From NCBI GenBank assembly GCA_938003885.1, contig CALKWT010000081.1, forward strand, positions 1 to 23,410: 23,410 bases of DNA, given 5' to 3'. Position 1 is the stretch's first letter, and every line of letters starts with the position of its first letter. Below the pieces are notes generated by a model, which had not been told where the DNA came from, ran no database searches, and worked only from the letters and a program-made list of their open reading frames with translations. This stretch comes from an uncultured Balneolaceae bacterium. GTDB lineage: Bacteria; Bacteroidota; Rhodothermia; Balneolales; Balneolaceae. Shown here one piece after another: positions 8,127 to 15,656 of the stretch. The translations under genes and the position numbers were made by a program.

Positions 8127-8906
8127 TTACTCCATGCCGAATTCATTTTGAAGATAACGTTCTGCCAGACGTTTCTCATTCAGACGTTTACACGATTTCA
8201 GTTTTTTTTCTGATCGGGATGCGAGAGTCATTTCACGCTTTCCTAACGCACCCTTTTTTCTGCATAGCTTCCACCCCGCAACTGCCATCGCTGCCCGGGC
8301 CGGTGTTGCAGCGCAGTAAGTGGAGAGCATGGCATCCGGACTGGCCACCGAGGCCAGGTGATGGAATGTTCCGGATGTCCAGAGCTCTGCATTGACCCCC
8401 GGGGAAAACGGATCATGGAGAAAGAAGTCAAAAGAATCCTCAAAAGATACTTCTTCAAACAACTGGTGGAATGAACCGTAATAGATGGTTGCACGGAGTG
8501 TACGGGATAGTTGAAATTCATTCATTCCGGGGTTGAGCCGGCTGAAGATCTCCACCAGCAGCTCCCGTGAAGAGTTTAGTTCCGGGTTCTCCCCAAACTG
8601 AATCTTTCCCGCTTGTCCGGCAGAAAGAGGAGAAGCTTCGACACTGAAAAAATGGAACTCCGTTGTGATATCTTGTGCTTCCAGATAACTCTTCAAGAGT
8701 GCAAGATTGAGTCCGCTGCCGAACCCCGTTTCAAATATGCTGAGAGATCTTTTTTCTGCCAGAGCGTCCAGGAGGCCGGATTGCTCAAAATAGACATGGC
8801 GGCTCTCTGCCACAGCTCCGTTGGGATTGTGGTAGAACTGGTTGTACTCTTCCGAATATAGCGTACTGGAGCCATCCTTGGTAATATGAATTTCTGGTTG
8901 TTTCAT
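8127..8906 (-). CDS. mnmD: tRNA (mnm5s2U34)-methyltransferase MnmD
   Basis: An SAM-dependent methyltransferase that makes the final methylation of mnm5(s2)U at tRNA wobble position 34. It corresponds to the stand-alone N-terminal half of E. coli MnmC. The 259-residue protein has the SAM-binding loop FETGFGSGLN (58-67) and the family block LHDPFSPGVNAELWT (163-177). The conserved C-terminal stretch YCAATPARAAMAVAGWKLC (197-215) is also present. There is no FAD-dependent oxidoreductase domain, so the mnm5 intermediate must come from another enzyme. The ATG overlaps, as ATGA, the stop of a small upstream ORF (8903-9148). Confidence 0.92.
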   Translation of the reverse strand: MKQPEIHITKDGSSTLYSEEYNQFYHNPNGAVAESRHVYFEQSGLLDALAEKRSLSIFETGFGSGLNLALLKSYLEAQDITTEFHFFSVEASPLSAGQAGKIQFGENPELNSSRELLVEIFSRLNPGMNEFQLSRTLRATIYYGSFHQLFEEVSFEDSFDFFLHDPFSPGVNAELWTSGTFHHLASVASPDAMLSTYCAATPARAAMAVAGWKLCRKKGALGKREMTLASRSEKKLKSCKRLNEKRLAERYLQNEFGME

Positions 8907-9148
8907 GACTCACAAAGGGTCGGAGTAATTCTCAAGATAACCTCGTTTGGGCCGGTCTGTTCCAACTTTCTGTCCACTGCCCTGTTTCCGGGAATCGGCC
9001 ACAGGTCAGATCGGAAGCTGTTGACTTCCCACAGGGGATACTGCTTCACCCACACATCTCGCTCTTTAGTTGACGCTGTCACCTCTCCATTCAGTTTGGA
9101 AAAGCACCTCTCCGGTCTCAAATTAGTCGAAAATGGAGTGCCGGGCAT
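8903..9148 (-). CDS. Small hypothetical protein directly upstream of mnmD
   Basis: An 81-codon frame with ordinary-looking codon use that ends in an ATGA overlap with the mnmD start, the same coupling style as mreC/mreD/mrdA. I do not recognise the protein. It has no signal peptide or membrane segment. A central stretch rich in Trp and charged residues (DVWVKQYPLWEV, then SDLWPIPG) leads to a beta-like C-terminal strand (NEVILRITPTL). An in-frame stop lies four codons before the tract preceding the ATG, so it is not a longer ORF in this frame. It may be a real small protein or the tail of a decayed gene. A longer frame on the opposite strand (8886-9218) looks like a shadow. Confidence 0.4.
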   Translation of the reverse strand: MPGTPFSTNLRPERCFSKLNGEVTASTKERDVWVKQYPLWEVNSFRSDLWPIPGNRAVDRKLEQTGPNEVILRITPTLCES

Positions 9149-9329
9149 CCTATTGGCTTCTGATTATTTGTATCACAACAGGCAATATAGGGAGAAAGAA
9201 GGTAAAGCTGAACCGTAATGGGAACGTGGAAATATTCTGAATATAAAGCAGGCATTTTGAAAAGCTATTGTTTCAGCAGTTGACTATTTTAATCTGAATG
9301 GGAAACGCTCCACATAAGAAAATTTTAGA
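9149..9329. other. Divergent intergenic region, nothing recognised
   Basis: Together with the small ORF before it, this makes a 423-nt span between mnmD and the M20 amidohydrolase without a known gene. The right half is AT-rich and should contain the plus-strand promoter for the amidohydrolase. I see TATTTTAA near 9284-9291 but no -33 partner at proper spacing. There is no hairpin, repeat or RNA gene I can support. Confidence 0.3.
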
Positions 9330-10529
9330 ATGGCAACACTGATACAGAGGATTAAGGATAAAGCAGACGAGTATTTCGACTATATGGTAGAGGTCCGTCG
9401 CCATCTGCACCGTAATCCTGAGGTCAGCTTTAAGGAGTATGATACAACGCAGTTTATCCTTGATGAGCTGAAAAGTAAAGGGATCGAAACAAGACAGCCT
9501 CTGGAGACGGGGTGTATCGGAATCATAGAGGGAGAGTTGCCCGGAAAGGTAATTGCTCTGCGCGCAGATATTGATGCCCTGCCGATGAGCGAGGAGGGAG
9601 AAGCCAAGGAGGGATTCCTTTCCGAACGAGCGGGCGCCGCTCACTGTTGTGGCCATGATTTTCATACAGCGAACCTATTGGGTGCTGCACATATTCTGAT
9701 GGATCTGAAAGAAGAGATCCGGGGGAAAGTTGTTCTGATTTTTCAGCCGGCTGAAGAAAAGCTTCCCGGGGGCGCACGTCTGGTATGCAAGAGCGGAATT
9801 CTTCGGGAGCTGGGAGTGGAGGAGGTTTACGGCCTCCATACAAACCCCGATTTCAGCACTGGGGAGATTGCACTGAAAGCAGGCGCACTCATGGCCTCCA
9901 CTGCGGAATTCGATCTGGTGGTCACAGGCAACGGCGGACATGCTGCTGCTCCCCATACCACTGTAGATCCGATTGTGACGGCTGCCCACCTGCTTCAGCA
10001 GTTTCAAACGATTGTGAGCCGGTCATTGGACCCTGCTGAGCCTTCTGTGCTTACCGTAGGCAGGATAGAGGGGGGAACGGCGCATAATATTATTCCCGGT
10101 GAGGTGAAACTGTTCGGAACGGTTCGCGCACTCTCCCCGGAAGTGGGCGGTCTCATTAAACAGAAAATGGAGAATGTGTTGCGTGGGGTGACGTCGGCAG
10201 CCGGTGCCGGTTATCAATTTGAATTCCGTGAAGGGTACCCTGCAGTGGTTAATGACAGTCTGTGTACAAAGCGCATCCTGGATAGCGCTGAAAAGTTGAT
10301 TGCACATGAGAGTATCCAACTATTGGAGAAGCCGATCATGGCTGCAGAAGATTTCGCATTTTACCAGCAGGAGTATCCCGGTGCATTTTTCTTTCTCGGT
10401 AGCGGATGCGGGAGAGCAGATTCCAGGTGGAGCTGGCATCATCCGCGTTACAATGTGGATGAGGAGGCGTTCAGAACCGGTGTATCTCTGATGGCAGGTA
10501 TCATCCTTTTACAAAACGCACCTGTTTGA
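9330..10529 (+). CDS. M20 family metallo-amidohydrolase (N-acyl amino acid hydrolase-like)
   Basis: A 399-residue zinc/manganese peptidase-family M20D enzyme that likely removes an acyl or aminoacyl group from an N-acyl amino acid or related amide in the cytoplasm; the substrate cannot be told from sequence. Metal ligands are in place: Cys107 and His109 in AAHCCGHDFHTA, Glu142/Glu143 in FQPAEE, His170 in YGLHTNP and a C-terminal His in SWHHPRYNVDE (370/371). The dimerisation (lid) domain spans about 185-300 and includes GNGGHAAAPH. The usual MHACGHD is HCCGHD here, a small change that keeps the ligand Cys. The start MATLIQRIKDKADEYFDYMV fits the family. It is probably not part of the hexuronate set. 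Confidence 0.9.
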   Translation: MATLIQRIKDKADEYFDYMVEVRRHLHRNPEVSFKEYDTTQFILDELKSKGIETRQPLETGCIGIIEGELPGKVIALRADIDALPMSEEGEAKEGFLSERAGAAHCCGHDFHTANLLGAAHILMDLKEEIRGKVVLIFQPAEEKLPGGARLVCKSGILRELGVEEVYGLHTNPDFSTGEIALKAGALMASTAEFDLVVTGNGGHAAAPHTTVDPIVTAAHLLQQFQTIVSRSLDPAEPSVLTVGRIEGGTAHNIIPGEVKLFGTVRALSPEVGGLIKQKMENVLRGVTSAAGAGYQFEFREGYPAVVNDSLCTKRILDSAEKLIAHESIQLLEKPIMAAEDFAFYQQEYPGAFFFLGSGCGRADSRWSWHHPRYNVDEEAFRTGVSLMAGIILLQNAPV

Positions 10530-10616
10530 GGCCATCAGGAAGTGTGGACGGCTCTTGACAGATTTCTACCCTTACAGTTTTTAAACTTGGCACAAAATAA
10601 ATCAATTTGACACCCA

Positions 10617-12122
10617 ATGAAGATAGCAAAAGAATCTGCACGTCACTTCCAACAGAAATTTCCGGGCAGCAAGGTTTATCATGCATCCATTACCCGGAGG
10701 GAGAACGCTGCCCTGTTTATGATCCGTCAGGGGGCTTCTCAATATCTTATCATAGATGGAGACGCAGGCTTCGGGTTCAAAGGTGAAAAACTTGAGGTTT
10801 CAGGAAGAACCTATCTGAAATGTCTTTTAACTGATGAAAACTGCAGGGAGCTCAGGAAGCAATTTCCATTTACCAGGCCGGTGCTGATTGGTAAATCAGA
10901 CTCCTTCGGACTGGGCGACCGGCTGGGAAATGCCGGGCCGGCGCACCTGAAAGCGATCAGGAAAACGAAATTCAGGCCGGTGCTCGCCCAACAGTCGATC
11001 CGGGAGCTCGAGAGAACAGGCCGTACTGCAGAAGAGGTGCTGAATGCAGCCAGCTGCGCCGCATTCAGGGAGGGCTACACGGACGGCTTCGGAGCAGACG
11101 GAGATCACCTGAAAACCACAGCAGACATAGATACGATGGTACATGCGGGTTATACCATGTTTACGATTGATCCTGGTGAATTTGTCCGGAATGAGGCGGC
11201 CGGCATGACGGTAGATGAGCTGCTCGGAGAACTCGGGTCTGTGCCGTGGAGAGAGATTCATTCGGAGCCGGATCTGTTCAAGGATACGTGGGAGAAGACG
11301 GAAATTCTACTGTCCGACGGAACCCGGCTCACCCCGGAAACCAGAGAGATCTATGCCGGAATGGTTAAATATGGCGCTGTCATCGCCCACACAAAAAAAA
11401 TGTCCGACTATATTGCGAAAACCTATCCGGACTATCCGGTTGAACTGGAGCTGTCGGTGGATGAGACCGATCAGACCACGACTCTTTTCGAACACTATCT
11501 GATTGCTTCAGAGCTGAAACGGCTGGGAGTGGAGCTCGTGAGCCTCGCTCCGCGGTTCTGCGGGGATTTTGAGAAGGGGGTGGATTTCCGGGGCGATCTG
11601 GATCAGTTCCGGCGTGAGTATATCGGGCACTTATCAATTTCTGAAAAGTTTGGCGGATACAAGCTCAGTATTCATTCGGGAAGTGACAAGTTTTCGGTAT
11701 ACCGTCAGATCGGTTCGGTCTCCGGAGGGTCCGTTCATGTCAAGACTGCGGGGACGAGCTATCTGGAGGCTCTGCGTACTCTCGCCGAGGTTCGGCCGCA
11801 ACTCTTTCTGGAGATTTTGGATTTTTCAATGAAACGGTTTGAAACGGATCGAAAGAGCTATCAGATCAGTGGCCGGCCGGAAAATATCACCGTTCCTTCT
11901 CCCGGAGAAGCAGGGCAGATCGAGGCCCTTTTAGATGATGATGATACTCGGCAGGTACTGCATGTGGCCTACGGTTCGGTTCTCCACGGGCAGGGGGAGA
12001 TCTCAAGCCGGTTCAAGCGTGAACTGATGGAGGCCCTGAGCAGCCACGAGACTCTGTATGAAAAGAATCTTGAATCCCACTTTGATAAGCACCTGAACCC
12101 ATTTTCAGGTGATGAACAGTGA
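10617..12122 (+). CDS. uxaE: Tagaturonate/fructuronate epimerase UxaE
   Basis: A 501-residue protein of the UxaE family, which interconverts D-tagaturonate and D-fructuronate. This lets galacturonate enter the glucuronate branch without the UxaB/UxaA route. Family-conserved blocks include DGFGADGDHLKT (about 156-167), SVDETDQTTT (280-289), LAPRFCGDFEKGVDF (about 310-324), SIHSGSDKFSVY (351-362) and HVKTAGTSYLEALR (374-387). The His/Asp/Glu-rich blocks probably bind the metal. The gene is complete. The function is supported by the fructuronate reductase, KDPG aldolase and KDG kinase genes downstream, although a relic island now lies between. Confidence 0.88.
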   Translation: MKIAKESARHFQQKFPGSKVYHASITRRENAALFMIRQGASQYLIIDGDAGFGFKGEKLEVSGRTYLKCLLTDENCRELRKQFPFTRPVLIGKSDSFGLGDRLGNAGPAHLKAIRKTKFRPVLAQQSIRELERTGRTAEEVLNAASCAAFREGYTDGFGADGDHLKTTADIDTMVHAGYTMFTIDPGEFVRNEAAGMTVDELLGELGSVPWREIHSEPDLFKDTWEKTEILLSDGTRLTPETREIYAGMVKYGAVIAHTKKMSDYIAKTYPDYPVELELSVDETDQTTTLFEHYLIASELKRLGVELVSLAPRFCGDFEKGVDFRGDLDQFRREYIGHLSISEKFGGYKLSIHSGSDKFSVYRQIGSVSGGSVHVKTAGTSYLEALRTLAEVRPQLFLEILDFSMKRFETDRKSYQISGRPENITVPSPGEAGQIEALLDDDDTRQVLHVAYGSVLHGQGEISSRFKRELMEALSSHETLYEKNLESHFDKHLNPFSGDEQ

Positions 12123-12377
12123 TTCCTGAAAACTCTCTTTTTGAAAAATATCTTTGAAGATAAATTATTTATACTACCTATATTACCAGGCTAAATATAG
12201 GGCGAAGTGTCGTAGACCAGGCCTCCAGCTGATCTCTATACCGAGGTATGTAAGGGATGGGATGGTGCCCGAGACTGGAAATTTGATATAGGGAACCATC
12301 AAAAAGTGAAAAGATTCATTGCCGGAGACCCTGGCACCTCTCGTGATAACCGGGTAATGTTAATACAATGACCTGCC
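12123..12377. other. Gene-free stretch between uxaE and the relic acyl island
   Basis: No intact gene is visible. A small perfect hairpin (TATCTT/AAGATA around TG, 12149-12162) lies 27 nt after uxaE in AT-rich DNA and could be a weak 3' end. The plus-strand frame around 12260-12365 has a coding look (DWKFDIGNHQKVKRFIAGD) but ends in a stop and matches nothing I recognise. It may be the tail of another decayed gene. Confidence 0.3.
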
Positions 12378-12609
12378 ATGGCGATACAGGAAATAGGTGA
12401 TGTTGAAATATGCTGCAGCGTGCGTTCCTTCCAAAATTGAGGAGAACGAACACCTCGATCTGTTTCAGAACTTCGGACAGTATGAGAAGTTTGCATTACA
12501 TACAGGGGTTGAACGCCGGAGAGTGGCATCAGAAGGACAGACCGCATCGGACCTCTGCCTTGAAGCGGCAGAAAAACTCTTGAAAGAGCTGGGTGGGAAA
12601 AAGAAGATA
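12378..12609 (+). pseudogene. Ketoacyl-ACP synthase III-like enzyme, N-terminal remnant
   Basis: The start MAIQEIGDVEI at 12378 resembles the N-terminus of Bacteroidota KAS III-like proteins. After a frameshift near 12405-12412 the homology continues in another frame as YAAACVPSKIEENEHLDLF, then EKFALHTGVERRRVASEGQ and SDLCLEAAEKLLKELG. It then stops around residue 70, where an intact enzyme would run on for about 280 more residues including the catalytic Cys, His and Asn. The remaining frame enters the ACP gene in phase, giving a continuous 149-codon chimeric ORF (12397-12846). I read this as deletion of the rest of the enzyme. The product cannot be an active synthase. Confidence 0.75.
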
Positions 12610-12846
12610 ATGGATCTATATAAATTTGAAGAAAAATTCTTCTCCCTGTTTGAAGTTACTCCACGTCATGAAGTTCACGGATCTGTACATTTTAAAACTC
12701 TCGAAGAGTGGGATTCGATGATGGCCCTGGAGACCATCGCCATGGTTGACGAGGAGTTTGATGTGGAGCTGAACGGCGATGACATTCGGTATGCAAAAAC
12801 AGTAACTGAGCTTTTCGAAATCGTCCAGTCTCGTGTGAATGAGTGA
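12610..12846 (+). CDS. Acyl carrier protein, complete, inside the relic island
   Basis: A 78-residue, acidic, four-helix-type carrier protein starting at MDLYKFEEKF. The phosphopantetheine site is the Ser in EEWDSMMALETIAMVDEEF; the usual DSL is DSM here. The second conserved half, VELNGDDIRYAKTVTELFEI, is full length. This is the subtype found beside KAS III-like and SDR genes in Bacteroidota glycan or secondary acyl loci, not the FASII AcpP. Its stop overlaps the next start by 8 nt (ATGAGTGA). It lacks an in-frame stop upstream because the KAS III remnant now reads into it. It looks functional but its partner enzymes are broken. Confidence 0.8.
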   Translation: MDLYKFEEKFFSLFEVTPRHEVHGSVHFKTLEEWDSMMALETIAMVDEEFDVELNGDDIRYAKTVTELFEIVQSRVNE

Positions 12847-12967
12847 TCACCCTTTTACCCTGAAAGGGAAGACCATTTTTATTACAGGTGCTTCCTCCGG
12901 TATTGGAAGAAGTGTGGCTGTGGAGTGCTCCCGAATGGGTGCCAGACTCATCATAACCGGTAGAAGC
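12839..12967 (+). pseudogene. Short-chain dehydrogenase/reductase, N-terminal remnant
   Basis: The first 43 or so codons read MSDHPFTLKGKTIFITGA, then SSGIGRSVAVECSRMGARL and IITGRS. That is the Rossmann beta1-Gly-rich loop-alpha1-beta2 part of an SDR, with TGASSGIG intact. Homology then stops at about 12965, and the frame carries unrelated sequence to a stop at 13087. In another frame, KAS III C-terminal sequence starts at once. About 200 residues, including the Ser-Tyr-Lys catalytic residues, are missing. The probable role before decay was a 3-ketoacyl-ACP reductase acting on the adjacent ACP. Confidence 0.75.
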
Positions 12968-13499
12968 CGGCAGTGCCACCTTGATAGAGAAAGGGAGAGA
13001 GCATGGGAAGTGTTATTTCTCCCTCAATTCCAATGGAGCCGGTGCATCGATGATACAGATAAAAGCAGGGGGGTACCGGCATCCTGAAAGTGAGGAGACA
13101 AAAAGAGAAAAAGTGGTCGATGATTATGGCAACATCCGGAGTGATGAGCATGGATTTATGGATGGAGAAAATGTCTTCTCATTTGTGGCACGGGAAGTTC
13201 CAAAGGATCTTAAAAAAATGTGGTCTTATGCGGGGTGCCGGCCCTCACAGATCGATTATTTTCTGTTTCATCAGGCGAGCAGGGTGATCAATGATTTTTT
13301 ACGAAAGAAGCTAAAGCTGGAGGAGTCCAGGGTGCCATCCTCCCTGCATCAATACGGAAATACATCCTCGGTATCCATTCCGCTTACCATCGTATCCACT
13401 CTGAAGGCTCAGCTGAAAGGAGGTGAAGTTCTTTGTCTGAGCGGATTCGGGGTCGGACTCTCCTGGGGGAGTGTCCTGGTCCGGAATGTACATCGCTGA
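12963..13499 (+). pseudogene. Ketoacyl-ACP synthase III-like enzyme, C-terminal remnant
   Basis: From EAGSATLIEKG at 12963 onwards the frame matches the C-terminal half of a KAS III-like enzyme. It contains SNGAGASMIQIKAGGYRHPE, then RSDEHGFMDGENVFSFVARE. The active-site His is present in FLFHQASRV (His codon 13269-13271), as is the Asn in QYGNTSSVS (13359-13361). The natural C-terminus GFGVGLSWGSVLV follows. The N-terminal half with the nucleophilic Cys is absent and no good start codon fits, apart from an arbitrary TTG at 12981. The missing part was removed with the SDR C-terminus by one deletion. It may or may not belong to the same gene as the N-terminal remnant. Confidence 0.78.
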
Positions 13500-13593
13500 C
13501 ATTGTCGAGGTTTGAAATGTATCCGGGAAATACACGAATTTAGTTGAGGGTACACTTCAACGTTAGTCTCCAAAAAATTATGAGTAATCTGAC

Positions 13594-14016
13594 ATGATGA
13601 ACTATCCGACATTTAATCAGGGTGATACCTTTCAATGCGATAAATGGTACACCCGGGAGGATGTAAGTGAGTTCGCCCGGCTGACTGGAGATGACAACCC
13701 CATTCATATCGACGAGGAGTTTGGAAAGAGGTCGCAGTTCGGGCGAAACATCGTTCACGGCAATCTGCTGATCTCCTCCTTTTCTGCGACTACACGTGAA
13801 GGCTTTCCGGGCCCGGGTACGGTCGTTTTGCAGAAAGAGTGTCATTTTGTACGCCCGGTGTTCATTGAGGAAAACTATAAGCTGACGATAAGGATTGTTT
13901 CTGTCAACCCTGCCGGGAAGAGCGCCTCTGTCAAATATTTTCTTCGTGACAGCAAAGGTAAAATCTGCGTCCGGGTGAAGAGTCTCATTCGGAATGAAAA
14001 GATATTTGGAGTCTGA
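13594..14016 (+). CDS. MaoC-family hot-dog dehydratase
   Basis: A complete 140-residue single hot-dog domain of the MaoC / R-specific enoyl hydratase type. The catalytic signature is FARLTGDDNPIHID (about 26-39, Asp and His). It is followed by FGRNIVHGNLLISSFSA, which forms the central helix and its conserved HG. Such enzymes hydrate trans-2-enoyl thioesters or dehydrate R-3-hydroxyacyl thioesters. It lies 94 nt after the KAS III remnant on the same strand and probably came with the acyl-ACP cassette, as the dehydration step. It shows no lesion, so it may still be made, or it may simply not have decayed yet. Two ATGs are adjacent at the start. Confidence 0.85.
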   Translation: MMNYPTFNQGDTFQCDKWYTREDVSEFARLTGDDNPIHIDEEFGKRSQFGRNIVHGNLLISSFSATTREGFPGPGTVVLQKECHFVRPVFIEENYKLTIRIVSVNPAGKSASVKYFLRDSKGKICVRVKSLIRNEKIFGV

Positions 14017-14131
14017 AACAGTTCTTTCATCTAAAAAGATTGGATTCCGATTTCGTTCTTTCAGTTACTCTTTGTTTATTTAGAGAAATTATTATTAATG
14101 AAATGGAGACTTCCTGATCTCAGAAAGTAAA

Positions 14132-14914
14132 ATGAAACAAAATACAGACAGGTTCGATTTAAATGGAAAAGTGGCAGCTGTCGTTGGCGGTAGCGGAGTA
14201 TTGGGCGGAGGTATGGCCAGAACGCTGGCAGCTGCCGGAGCCGGAGTGGCAATTTTCTACAGCGGAAACCAGGAGGGTGCGGAAGAACATAAAGAAGCGA
14301 TAGAAAAGATGGGCGGAGAAGCGATGATCTGCAAGGCTGATGCCAGAGATGAACAGGAGCTGAAGAAAGCCTTCCATTTGGTGAAAGAGAAGTGGGGAGG
14401 GATCGATGTTCTGGTCAATGCTCCCGGAGTCAACTCGGTTACACCGGTAATGGAGATCACAGAAGAGGAGTGGGACAGAATCATGGATATCAATCTAAAA
14501 GGGGTGTTCTTCTCTAGCCGGATTGTAGCAGAGATGATGATAGAAGAGGGCAGGGCCGGCAGCATTATCAATATCTCTTCAGCCTCATCGGAAATTCCAC
14601 TCTCAAAAGTATTTACCTACAGCATCTCCAAAGCCGGAATCAACAATATGACCAAATTTCTGGCCAGAGAGTGGGCTCCTCACAACATCCGGGTCAATGC
14701 AATCTTGCCAGGGTTTTTCCCCGCAGAGCAAAACCGAAAAATTTTGACAAAAGAGAGAACTGAGGCGATCTTCAATCACACACCGATGCATCGTTTCGGG
14801 GAAACCGATGAACTCTCAGGAGCCCTGTTATGGCTCGCTTCTGAGAAGGCTTCCTCGTTCGTTACCGGCGCAGTTGTACCTGTGGATGGCGGGTTTACAG
14901 CAATGACGATTTAG
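14132..14914 (+). CDS. uxuB: SDR-type D-mannonate oxidoreductase (fructuronate reductase)
   Basis: A 260-residue classical SDR. It has the cofactor loop GGSGVLGGGMA (about 19-29), the NAPG version of the NNAG motif (96-99), Ser near 149-150 and YSISK (Tyr163, Lys167). The substrate-loop block LPGFFPAEQNRKIL (about 192-205) is characteristic of the SDR-type mannonate oxidoreductases (for example Bacillus UxuB/YjmF), unlike the long-chain E. coli UxuB. It would reduce D-fructuronate to D-mannonate with NAD(P)H. It stands 115 nt after the MaoC gene and 87 nt before kdgA, so it is the natural partner of uxaE in galacturonate use. A general SDR function is the alternative if the operon context is ignored. 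Confidence 0.85.
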   Translation: MKQNTDRFDLNGKVAAVVGGSGVLGGGMARTLAAAGAGVAIFYSGNQEGAEEHKEAIEKMGGEAMICKADARDEQELKKAFHLVKEKWGGIDVLVNAPGVNSVTPVMEITEEEWDRIMDINLKGVFFSSRIVAEMMIEEGRAGSIINISSASSEIPLSKVFTYSISKAGINNMTKFLAREWAPHNIRVNAILPGFFPAEQNRKILTKERTEAIFNHTPMHRFGETDELSGALLWLASEKASSFVTGAVVPVDGGFTAMTI

Positions 14915-15001
14915 CAATTCAGACAGAAAAGACCGGGCAGATAGAGATCAGACAGAAGATGGAAACGGCCCTGGCCATAAAAGATTGAAACAGTATAAAC
15001 C

Positions 15002-15643
15002 ATGACAAAGAGTGAAGTTTTAAACAGCATTGAGAAGCATAAAGGAGTTGCCGTGTTGCGCCTGCCTGACGCATCTCTTTTTGAACCGGTTTGCGAAGCC
15101 CTATACGAAGGGGGTATCCGGATCCTGGAGATCACATTAACCACCCCATCGGCGGTGGAACTGATCGCCCGGGCAGATCGCATGCTGCCGGAAGATATGC
15201 TTATCGGGACCGGGACCGTTCTCAATGGGGAGGATGTGAGCCGGACGATTGATGCGGGAGCGAGTTTTGTGGTGAGCCCCATTGTTAAAAAAGAGATTAT
15301 TGAGACTGCCATTAATAATGAAACGGCCGTCATGTGTGGAGCACTGACTCCCACGGAGATCCAGAAAGCGTGGGAGCTGGGCACCGATGTAGTCAAGGTA
15401 TTTCCAGCAGATCTTTTTGGCCCCAACTATCTGAAATCGGTTCGGGCCCCGCTGCCACACCTCAGATTGATGCCGACAGGAGGTGTCTCCCTTACGAACG
15501 GCGGTGAATGGCTCGATGCAGGAGCATTTGCTGTCGGAGCAGGGAGTGCCCTTGTACCCTCGGCTGCCCTGGAGGCGCGTAGATTTGATGAGATCAGAAA
15601 GAATGCCATTTTATTTACAGAATCACTGAAGAACCATCTTTAA
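15002..15643 (+). CDS. kdgA: KDPG / 4-hydroxy-2-oxoglutarate aldolase
   Basis: A class I aldolase (Eda/KdgA) that splits 2-keto-3-deoxy-6-phosphogluconate to pyruvate and glyceraldehyde-3-phosphate. The 213 residues form a TIM barrel of normal length. The catalytic Glu43 is in RILEITLTTP, the Schiff-base Lys132 is in VVKVFPADLFGP, and the phosphate-binding part is MPTGGVSLTN (about 157-166). It is followed after 13 nt by the KDG kinase, which makes its substrate, so the two are one transcription unit that completes the hexuronate pathway. Confidence 0.94.
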   Translation: MTKSEVLNSIEKHKGVAVLRLPDASLFEPVCEALYEGGIRILEITLTTPSAVELIARADRMLPEDMLIGTGTVLNGEDVSRTIDAGASFVVSPIVKKEIIETAINNETAVMCGALTPTEIQKAWELGTDVVKVFPADLFGPNYLKSVRAPLPHLRLMPTGGVSLTNGGEWLDAGAFAVGAGSALVPSAALEARRFDEIRKNAILFTESLKNHL

Positions 15644-15656
15644 CCGTTTATAAATT

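Noticed and set aside
7991..8395. 134-codon plus-strand ORF across the recA-mnmD gap and into mnmD
   Set aside because: More than half is antisense to mnmD, and the part in the gap has no recognisable sequence.
8886..9218. 110-codon plus-strand ORF upstream of the amidohydrolase
   Set aside because: It overlaps mnmD and the small coupled ORF on the other strand; composition is Ser/Leu/His-rich as expected for a shadow frame.
12378..13499. A novel multidomain KAS III-ACP-SDR-KAS III megasynthase
   Set aside because: The pieces are in different frames, each enzyme lacks its catalytic half, and only the ACP is whole. This fits decay, not a new fusion enzyme.
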